DNA from: JACPYM01 sp031423495
Lineage (GTDB): Bacteria; Acidobacteriota; Blastocatellia; RBC074
Assembly (NCBI GenBank): GCA_031423495.1
Contig: JANPFP010000212.1
Span: 79,563-143,562 of the forward strand
DNA: 64,000 nt
Reading direction: 5' to 3'
Part shown: positions 57,871-64,000 of the stretch, piece after piece
Position numbering within the stretch: the stretch's first letter is position 1
How the letters are laid out: every line of letters begins with the position of its first letter
Made by a program: the position numbers and the translations under genes
The notes under the pieces: generated by a model
The model's input: only the letters and a program-made list of their open reading frames with translations
Database searches by the model: none
Told to the model about the DNA's origin: nothing

Positions 57871-58830
57871 ATGACCAAACCACTCAAGCTCGCCGTCGTT
57901 GGCGTAGGCCATCTGGGACGCGAACACGCTCGTGTATGCGCGGCTCTTGATACCGCAGAACTCGTCGCCGTGTGCGATACGAACGAAGCACAAGGCCGCG
58001 CCATTGCTGAAAAATACGGGACGCGCTACGTCGCTGATTACTGCGAGTTGCTGGATGCCGTTGAGGCCGTGAGCATCGCTACGCCAACGGTGAATCACCA
58101 CGAAGTCGCGTGCGCGTTTTTAGAAAAAGGCATTCACGCGCTAGTTGAAAAACCCATTGCGCGTACGCTGGCTGAAGCCGACGAGATGATCGCGTTCGCC
58201 GCCGCACGCAACGTCGTATTGCAGGTCGGCCACATCGAACGTTTCAATCCGGCCTTCGTCGCGTTGCAGCCGCACATGCACAAGCCGCATTTTTTTGAAG
58301 CGCATCGCATGGGAATTTTCACGCCGCGTTCGCTCGACATTGATGTCGTGATGGATTTGATGGTGCATGAACTGGACATCATCTCAACACTCGTCAACAG
58401 CGAAGTCATCAGCATCGCCGCCGTAGGTATTCCAATTCTCACATCCAAAATTGACTTGGCGAACGCGCGGCTCGAATTCGCCAACGGTTGCGTTGCCAAC
58501 ATCACCGCCAGCCGCGTCGCGGGCGAACGATTGCGCAAGCTGCGCATCTTTCAACCGAATGAATACTATTCGCTGGATTACGCCGAACAGCAGGTCTCGG
58601 CGGCCAAACTCATTCCGCCCAAACAAGCAGGGCAGTTGCCGCAAATCGTGGCCGAGTCTTTAGCGATCGTAAAACGCGAACCGTTGCTGGCTGAGATTGA
58701 AGCCTTCGTTACGGCAGTGACGAATAAGATAGCGCCAGTGGTGAGCGGCGCTGACGGCAGGCGTGCTTTGTCATTGGCTTTGCAGGCGCTCGAAAAAATC
58801 GGCGAGCACCGCCAACGTGCGGGACTCTAA
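57871..58830 (+). CDS. Gfo/Idh/MocA family NAD(P)-dependent oxidoreductase
   Basis: A 319-residue enzyme. The Rossmann motif is LAVVGVGHLGREHARVC, the EKP motif is ALVEKPIARTLAEAD, and the catalytic His follows in VMDLMVHELDIISTL. Similarity is to the sugar-dehydrogenase branch that includes UDP-GlcNAc 3-dehydrogenase (GnnA), which forms the 3-keto sugar needed for amide-linked lipid A. The ArnT-like lipid A enzyme next door is consistent with this, but no lpx genes are adjacent, so the substrate is uncertain. ATG 57871 is preceded at some distance by GGAG and gives the conserved start. The upstream in-frame ATG 57808 is not supported. Confidence 0.8.
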   Translation: MTKPLKLAVVGVGHLGREHARVCAALDTAELVAVCDTNEAQGRAIAEKYGTRYVADYCELLDAVEAVSIATPTVNHHEVACAFLEKGIHALVEKPIARTLAEADEMIAFAAARNVVLQVGHIERFNPAFVALQPHMHKPHFFEAHRMGIFTPRSLDIDVVMDLMVHELDIISTLVNSEVISIAAVGIPILTSKIDLANARLEFANGCVANITASRVAGERLRKLRIFQPNEYYSLDYAEQQVSAAKLIPPKQAGQLPQIVAESLAIVKREPLLAEIEAFVTAVTNKIAPVVSGADGRRALSLALQALEKIGEHRQRAGL

Positions 58831-58870
58831 AAGCCTAATTTGGGAATTGGCTGTCTATCTTTTCCTGAAA

Positions 58871-58953
58871 GGGCTTTCGTCACAAAGAAGCACAAGAGCC
58901 ACAAAAAGTTTCTGTCTTTTTGTGGCTCTTGTGCTTCTTTGTGGCGAAAGCCC
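58871..58953. repeat. Inverted repeat with 38-bp arms between convergent genes
   Basis: Arms 58871-58908 and 58916-58953 match at 37 of 38 positions around a 7-nt loop; the stem ends in CTTTTTGTGG on both strands. It lies 40 bp past the oxidoreductase stop and probably terminates its transcript. The CACAAAGAAGCACAAGAGCC wording resembles dispersed intergenic repeats. Confidence 0.9.
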
Positions 58954-58993
58954 ACGCACGCCGAAGCAAATATTCAATTCCCAAACATGCCTT

Positions 58994-59028
58994 AAAAAGC
59001 GAAAGGCGGTCTCGCCACCGCCTTTCGC
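58994..59028 (-). terminator. Intrinsic terminator of the metzincin-like protease gene
   Basis: GCGAAAGGCGGT (58999-59010) and ACCGCCTTTCGC (59017-59028) form a perfect 12-bp stem with a 6-nt loop, followed on the minus strand by TTTTT (A-run 58994-58998). It lies 15 bp past the protease stop. Confidence 0.9.
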
Positions 59029-59042
59029 CTAGCCCTCCCTTT

Positions 59043-61652
59043 TTACCTGATGCCCTTGATCGAATAATCAGGCCAACAAATAAAGTGATTGAGGTGATCG
59101 GCCTCGTCTTCGCCGAAGCGTCCGAAGATCGTTAATCCACCGGGAGCCGCTGGTGCTGCCGGTTGGAATTTCGGATCAAGAATCTTGGCGATTTGATCTT
59201 TGAGGTCTTGCAAGTGCCGTTGCGTAGCCACTTCAGTCGCACGCGCCTGAGACCGTGTGATTTCGCCGCTCAACGTTTGTAACTCGCCGCGCAACAGCGG
59301 ACGCGCATCATCTGTCACCGCAAAGCGTCCGTTGAGACGTTCAGCCAGCAATTCGAGATAACCGCGTTGCAAGTTGCGGCGGAAAGCATCCACCTTGACC
59401 GCTCCCGCGCCGGTCAATTCGCTGAACACACCCTTGCGTACGTCACCGAGAAACTCGACGGGCGAATAAGCATTCGCGCCGTCAACGGCTTCCTGTTCGA
59501 CGAGGCGACTGATGCGCGTGGGATTCAAGAGGCTCGAGAGCAAGCCCGTTTGCGTAGATTTCACGCGGTCGAGAATCCCTGCGGGTTCGAGGCGACGCAA
59601 AATCTCAGGCTTAATCATCCACGTCGGCGTAGCGAAAGCGTTCTCGTTAAGAAACTTCACCGCTCCTTGCTGACGCGCGCGCGGCACGGGCGTGAAAATC
59701 ACGCCGTTTTGTCCGATGTGTTTTTGCTGCGAATCAGAACCACCGACGATGGTGACGACGTGATTCATCTCTAAACGCCACTGGCCTAGCATGCGCCCAT
59801 AAAGTTCGTTGAGATCGTTGTAAGGATCGCCCGTCGCAGTGCTAACCGCAGGGAGCAACATATCGGCGACGCGCTTGAGATTTTTCAATCCCAGCGTCGT
59901 GGCGGCTACGGCATCAGCATCGCCTACGGCTTCGGTTTGATCACCGGGGTCGGTGCCACGCGCGTTCGCCGTCGAGAACCTGAGCCACGGCGTCTTGTCC
60001 TGTTCGCGCGCCCATTCGTCGAGCGTCTTGCGTTCTTCTTCAGCCGTCTTTGCGCCGACAATCGGTTTGTAACCCCACATCGTTGCCCACTTGTCATAAG
60101 GCCCGATCTTGGGGATGAGGTCTTCGACAGGGATTTTGTCTTCGGGTTGCGCGACGTAATTGAACCGCGAGTAATCCATCAATGTCGGCGTGTGGCTATA
60201 CTCTTTGACCCACTTGGGATCGCGCACTTTTTCGAGTGGATAAAGCGAACTGGCTTTCATGTTGTGCTGAAAGCCCAGCGTGTGACCGACTTCGTGCGCG
60301 GCGACGTAGCGAATCAATTCGCCCATCAAGTCGTCAGGAAACGGCAGCTTTTGCGCACGCGGGTCGAGCGGCCCGACTTGCGTGAAATACCAGTCGCGCG
60401 AGAGGTTCATCACGTTGTGATAAAACTGAATGTCTGACTCAAGAATCTCACCGGTGCGCGGGTCGTTCACGTGCGGCCCCGAAGCGTTCTCAATCGTCGA
60501 AGGCAACCAGCGCACAACTGAATAACGTGCGTCTTCGGCGCTCCATTCGGGGTCGTCTTTCGGCGCTTCTTTGGCGATGATCGCGTTCTTGAATCCGGCG
60601 GCTTCAAACGCGGGCTGCCAGTCTTCGATGCCCTGCATGATGTATTTCACCCACTTGGTCGGCGTCGCGGGGTCAATGTAATAAACAATGGGTTTGACGG
60701 GTTCTGACAACGCGGCGTTGGGGTCTTTCTTTTCGAGCCGCCAGCGCGTGATGTAAGAGCGTTGCGGCGCGCGCTGTTCTTCCTGCCCGTAATCAAGCTT
60801 ATCAATGTTGAAATAACCTACGCGCTCGTCAAAGAGGCGCGGCATCATCGGGTTTTCAGGCAGCTTGACCATGCTGAAATGTACGACAATCGAAGCGCTG
60901 CCCGTACCCATGCCCGCGCCCAAAAACGGATTGGGCGGCGTTGGTGCGCCTCCACCCAAACCTCCCGCGTCAGGCGGATTGCTGAACGTATGTGTCGCTT
61001 CGGCTTCGATGTTGGTCGGGAACGAATTGACGCGGTCAAGGAACGAACGCGAAGCGTCGAAACCGCGCGCGCGTAACCGAGTGCGCGCGCTGAATTCAGT
61101 AATTTCCGTCGTGAAAAGGCGCGTCGTTTCAATGACGACCGAATCGTCTTTGCTCAGGGCTTCGACCCAGAACGATTGAATGATGGCGTCGTTGTTGGCG
61201 TTCTTGACGGCTTGCGCGATGGGCAATTTTGGATCGGCGATGACCGAATAGTTGACGTTGCGCAACAGAATGCGATTGCCGTTGCGTTCCCAACGCACAA
61301 CGCGATTGCCCACGGCCTGACCGCCGTACCCCACGCCAATCGTAGTCTTGGCGATTTGCGTCACCCACAGAAATTCTTTGTTAAGTTCGCTTTTCGGGAT
61401 TTCGTAATAAATCTTGTCTTTGATCTTATGCACGGTGAATACGCCGTCGTCTGATTTGGCGTCTTTGGTGATGACACGGTCATAAGGTTTGATTTCAGGC
61501 GCTCCGCCTCTGCCGCCAAACGGCGAAGGCACGTCGCCTTGCGGCCCAGCCGGTATCGCGGGCGGGTCTTGCGCCAACACCATCAGGCCGGTGAATGACA
61601 GCGCGACCAACACCGAGGCGCACCATGTCAGTGAATGGGTAACAAATTTCAT
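59043..61652 (-). CDS. Secreted zinc metalloprotease, DUF5117/DUF5118 type
   Basis: An 869-residue protein with a signal peptide (~1-28, ending VLAQ). AGGAG lies 7 nt before ATG 61652. The zinc motif HEVGHTLGFQHN (HExxHxxGxxH) is that of metzincins, about halfway along the chain. DUF5118/5117-type regions precede it (VHKIKDKIYYEIPKSELNKE; FLWVTQIAKT), and a long C-terminal domain follows with RNLQRGYLELLAERL. A Gly/Pro-rich loop (GGLGGGAPTPPNPFLGAG) interrupts the N-terminal part. The family is common in Acidobacteria and Bacteroidetes as an extracellular or outer-membrane-associated protease of unknown substrate. Confidence 0.9.
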   Translation of the reverse strand: MKFVTHSLTWCASVLVALSFTGLMVLAQDPPAIPAGPQGDVPSPFGGRGGAPEIKPYDRVITKDAKSDDGVFTVHKIKDKIYYEIPKSELNKEFLWVTQIAKTTIGVGYGGQAVGNRVVRWERNGNRILLRNVNYSVIADPKLPIAQAVKNANNDAIIQSFWVEALSKDDSVVIETTRLFTTEITEFSARTRLRARGFDASRSFLDRVNSFPTNIEAEATHTFSNPPDAGGLGGGAPTPPNPFLGAGMGTGSASIVVHFSMVKLPENPMMPRLFDERVGYFNIDKLDYGQEEQRAPQRSYITRWRLEKKDPNAALSEPVKPIVYYIDPATPTKWVKYIMQGIEDWQPAFEAAGFKNAIIAKEAPKDDPEWSAEDARYSVVRWLPSTIENASGPHVNDPRTGEILESDIQFYHNVMNLSRDWYFTQVGPLDPRAQKLPFPDDLMGELIRYVAAHEVGHTLGFQHNMKASSLYPLEKVRDPKWVKEYSHTPTLMDYSRFNYVAQPEDKIPVEDLIPKIGPYDKWATMWGYKPIVGAKTAEEERKTLDEWAREQDKTPWLRFSTANARGTDPGDQTEAVGDADAVAATTLGLKNLKRVADMLLPAVSTATGDPYNDLNELYGRMLGQWRLEMNHVVTIVGGSDSQQKHIGQNGVIFTPVPRARQQGAVKFLNENAFATPTWMIKPEILRRLEPAGILDRVKSTQTGLLSSLLNPTRISRLVEQEAVDGANAYSPVEFLGDVRKGVFSELTGAGAVKVDAFRRNLQRGYLELLAERLNGRFAVTDDARPLLRGELQTLSGEITRSQARATEVATQRHLQDLKDQIAKILDPKFQPAAPAAPGGLTIFGRFGEDEADHLNHFICWPDYSIKGIR

Positions 61653-61743
61653 TGGGTTTCTCCTTTTTGCAGACTGCGGGTAAACGTGAATTGCCGTTCA
61701 AGAAGACGGCATCGCTGTTAATTCGTTGCGAAAAAATGATTCG

Positions 61744-61877
61744 TAGGACTTACGCAAAAATTAGCCACAGAGGCACCGAGACACTGAGCGAAGAAAAAGA
61801 AGTTCACTAAACCAGAAAAACATCTCTGTGACTTTGTGCTTCCGTGGCAATGATTCTGATGTTTTGCGTAAGTCCTA
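61744..61877. repeat. MITE-like element with 16-bp terminal inverted repeats
   Basis: TAGGACTTACGCAAAA (61744-61759) is the exact complement of 61862-61877. The ~100 bp between also pair imperfectly (TTAGCCACAGAGGCACCGAG against CTTTGTGCTTCCGTGGCAA). It has no ORF and lies between the protease start and the MFS gene stop. Size, terminal repeats and lack of coding content fit a small non-autonomous mobile element; no target-site duplication was established. Confidence 0.75.
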
Positions 61878-61894
61878 ATTCGGCGCGTTGTTAA

Positions 61895-63097
61895 TTACAA
61901 CGGCTCTTCGCCGGTTGGCAACACTTCGACTGTCGCGTCATCGGGCGCTTCTTTTTCTGCGCGCGAGAAGAAATACAAAATCACCGCGAGCGCACCGATC
62001 AGTTGTCCTAACACGATCCAGACAAATACGCGCGGGCCGAAACTTCCGATCAATTGGCCTACCAGCCACGGGCCGAACATGCCGCCGCAGGCTGCGCCGA
62101 ATAATAACCAGCCCGTCATCTTGCCCGTCACGTGCAGCGTACGTTGCGCCAATGCCATCGTCGAAGGAAAGATCGGAGCCATTCCCAAGCCCATGCCTAC
62201 GGCGCATAACCACAGCACCCACGTCGCCGCAGGCAAAAATACCAGCACGACTGTCAACGCGAGCCAGCCGCACAAGTGCATCGAGATGATCGTGTGCGGA
62301 CGCAAGCGCCACGCAAGCGGAATGCCCGCCAATCGCCCCAACGTAAAGGCCGCCCAAAAGCCGGAGTTCATGTCATACGCCAACGTATCCGCCGCGCCAC
62401 TGCGTTGCGCGTAACTAAACATCCAGCCGCTGACGATGGCTTCGGCTCCGACTTCGAGAAACAAAAACAACAGCAACAAGAGCAGCAAACTTTTGGCGTG
62501 TTGCGGTTGAGTGGCGGCTTGCGATTGTTGGTGATGCGCGACGTTGGGACTCGGCACGAACCACGCGCTGAGGGCTACGCTGCCAATGGCGAAAGCGAAT
62601 ACGCCATAAGTCCACGGCAACGCGCCGGTCGTACCAGCAAACTGTTTGGCAATCAGCGGCGCGAGAAATCCGCCGAGGCCGAAGGTGAAATGAATTGCGT
62701 TTAAGTAAAGCGCCGCGCGTTGCGGATTGGCAGCGGCAACCAGCGTATGTCCACCGACGTTGATGACGAGCGAGCAAACGCCCAAGCAAACGAAGGTGCC
62801 AAAGAGCAGCGGCAAAGTTGGGAGATAGGGCACGGCCAGCATCATCAGCGCGCCGCCCAGCAAGGCGACAGTCATCACCGGATGCCCCGCGTGGCGGTCA
62901 TACAACTTGCCCAACGTTGCCGCCGCCGCAATCGTACCTAACGCACGCGCAACAAACAGGCGACTGATTTCACTGGCCGAAACATCAGCTTGCGCAGCCA
63001 AAGCAGGCAGCGTCGGCCCCAATGAGGCCGTCATCAATCCGAGTCCGATGAAAGCCAGCGCGTATAAAATGGTTTGCGTTAGCGCGGTACGATTCAT
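61895..63097 (-). CDS. Major facilitator superfamily transporter
   Basis: A 400-residue inner-membrane protein with about 12 helices. The start at ATG 63097 gives TQTILYALAFIGLGLMTASL as the first helix, and the frame upstream is not supported. Family features include GKLYDRHAGHPVMTV in the helix 2-3 loop, and NAIHFTFGLGGFLAPLIA and MNSGFWAAFTLGRLAGIPLA in later helices, a pattern seen in the FucP/FHS-type sugar-transporter-like MFS branch. The C-terminal tail is acidic (APDDATVEVLPTGEEPL). Substrate unknown; the divergent neighbour is the GMC oxidoreductase. Confidence 0.85.
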   Translation of the reverse strand: MNRTALTQTILYALAFIGLGLMTASLGPTLPALAAQADVSASEISRLFVARALGTIAAAATLGKLYDRHAGHPVMTVALLGGALMMLAVPYLPTLPLLFGTFVCLGVCSLVINVGGHTLVAAANPQRAALYLNAIHFTFGLGGFLAPLIAKQFAGTTGALPWTYGVFAFAIGSVALSAWFVPSPNVAHHQQSQAATQPQHAKSLLLLLLLFLFLEVGAEAIVSGWMFSYAQRSGAADTLAYDMNSGFWAAFTLGRLAGIPLAWRLRPHTIISMHLCGWLALTVVLVFLPAATWVLWLCAVGMGLGMAPIFPSTMALAQRTLHVTGKMTGWLLFGAACGGMFGPWLVGQLIGSFGPRVFVWIVLGQLIGALAVILYFFSRAEKEAPDDATVEVLPTGEEPL

Positions 63098-63218
63098 TCC
63101 CCGGCATCTTAGCACGGGCTGGACATGCACAATTGCTCGCCCTGACACCTTGTACTAGATTGTCGCGCAAAGTCAGTCCGACTACCGACAACTGACTACC
63201 ACTTCAGAGGACAATCAA

Positions 63219-63890
63219 ATGCAAAAGGCAAAGACTGTGATGTATGACGCAATCGTCGTTGGTTCGGGCGCGACCGGCGGATGGGCAGCCAAAGAACTGA
63301 CCGAAAAAGGGCTGCGCGTGTTGCTGCTCGAAGCGGGCAAGCTGCTAGACCCCGACAAGGATTACAAAATGATCTCGTGGCCTTATGAACGCAAAGACCG
63401 CGCGTTGATTCCGCAAACCGAAGTTCTCAAGGCGCGTCAGCCGATTCAGTCGAAATGCTATGCCTGCGAAGTCTATTCGCCGCATCTCTTTGTTGACGAT
63501 ATTGATAACCCTTACACGACGCCGGACGGCAAGCCCTTTGACTGGATTCGCGGACGCCAAGTCGGAGGCCGCACGATTATGTGGGGCCGCCAGTCTTATC
63601 GCTTGAGCGATATTGAATTCAAAGCTGCTTCGCGCGACGGTTTCGGCGAAGACTGGCCGTTCAGTCACGATGAACTCGCGCCTTATTACGAAAAGGTCGA
63701 ACGTTTCGTCGGCATCAGCGGCGCGGCGCACGGACTGCCGCAATTGCCTGATAGCGTATTCCTGCCGCCGATGGCGATGACCTGTGGTGAACTCGCGCTC
63801 AAACACGCCGTCGAAAAAAACTGGAAAGACCGCAACGTAATCATGGGCCGCGTAGCCATACCAATCACGTCACAAACGTACATTTCTTGA
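63219..63890 (+). pseudogene. GMC-family oxidoreductase, truncated after 223 residues
   Basis: GAGG lies 8 nt before ATG 63219. The FAD-binding N terminus is normal (YDAIVVGSGATGGWAAKELT, LLEAGK), followed by KPFDWIRGRQVGGRTIMWGR, FKAASRDGFGEDWPFSHDEL and LPDSVFLPPMAMTCGE. Similarity holds to about residue 213 (IMGRVAI), after which the expected continuation with its cysteine-rich segment is replaced by PITSQTYIS and a stop. Full-length relatives have roughly 550-570 residues and carry the catalytic His near the C terminus, so this product would be inactive. The cause could be an insertion, a deletion or an assembly break near 63855, since the window ends only 110 bases after the stop. Confidence 0.75.
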
Positions 63891-64000
63891 AATTCGATCT
63901 TTGCCAACCGATTGAACACCTCCGGGCGCGTCGTCAAGTGCGAGGCGCTTGAGCCTGGGTGACTTCCTTTCACAGATCATAGATCGCTCTCCCAGCAATT

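Overview
The window reads as chromosomal DNA of an Acidobacteriota member, most likely class Blastocatellia. That placement is an inference. It rests on a VWFA-related protein of the type expanded in Acidobacteria, a giant TonB-dependent receptor with an N-terminal carboxypeptidase-regulatory-like domain, a sortilin/VPS10-like BNR-repeat protein, an FG-GAP/ASPIC (CRTAC1-like) secreted protein, many secreted TPR proteins and a DUF5117/5118-type zinc metalloprotease. Genes are dense, mostly in short operons, with moderate-to-high GC. No rRNA, convincing tRNA, CRISPR array, transposase gene or prophage was seen.

Layout. 1-7.3 kb: a large secreted carbohydrate-active-like protein (open at the left edge) and a BNR/VPS10-like secreted protein. 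7.4-13.1 kb: nitrilase, pantothenate kinase with an F420H2:NADP oxidoreductase, chromate transporter, and an ECF sigma factor preceded by a 65-residue protein. 13.4-20.5 kb: a membrane-tethered SARP/TolB-like/TPR regulator, an AT-rich HEPN-like gene that looks foreign, and a translationally coupled run of zinc-ribbon, DUF2752 and M14 peptidase genes. 20.7-27.3 kb: a processive GT2 glycosyltransferase, thyA-folA with an unusual VOC-VOC-Rieske fusion, and a divergent glycogen phosphorylase. 27.4-39.3 kb: a secreted respiratory/surface block (two TPR proteins, VWFA protein, seven-heme cytochrome c, TonB receptor, FG-GAP/ASPIC protein). 39.3-42 kb: a GT21-like glycosyltransferase and an SbcD/Mre11-like nuclease.

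42.0-43.2 kb is a 1.3 kb region with no gene. It holds the most striking signal: a tandem array of four two-hairpin modules. Hairpin stems differ between modules while the loops are conserved, with a 14-nt loop sequence identical in all four. The array lies between the divergent sbcD-like and pyrE genes. It has the look of a structured RNA (sponge-like) or of REP-like single-strand DNA elements, and I do not recognise it as a known family.

43.2-51.1 kb is a pyrimidine neighbourhood: pyrE on the plus strand, and pyrK, a Nudix gene, pyrD, an M23 peptidase and pyrF on the minus strand, with TPR and DUF3108 genes between. 51.4-63.9 kb holds ilvD, a gluzincin-TPR protein, hslO, an ArnT-like glycosyltransferase, a Gfo/Idh/MocA dehydrogenase, the metzincin-like protease, an MFS transporter and a GMC oxidoreductase that breaks off at the right edge.

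Two kinds of repeat recur at gene boundaries. One is long near-perfect inverted repeats (five with 16-38 bp arms). The other is 7-bp-period arrays of GATTGCR or TAGTGGC type, which even supply protein N-termini and stop codons of neighbouring genes.
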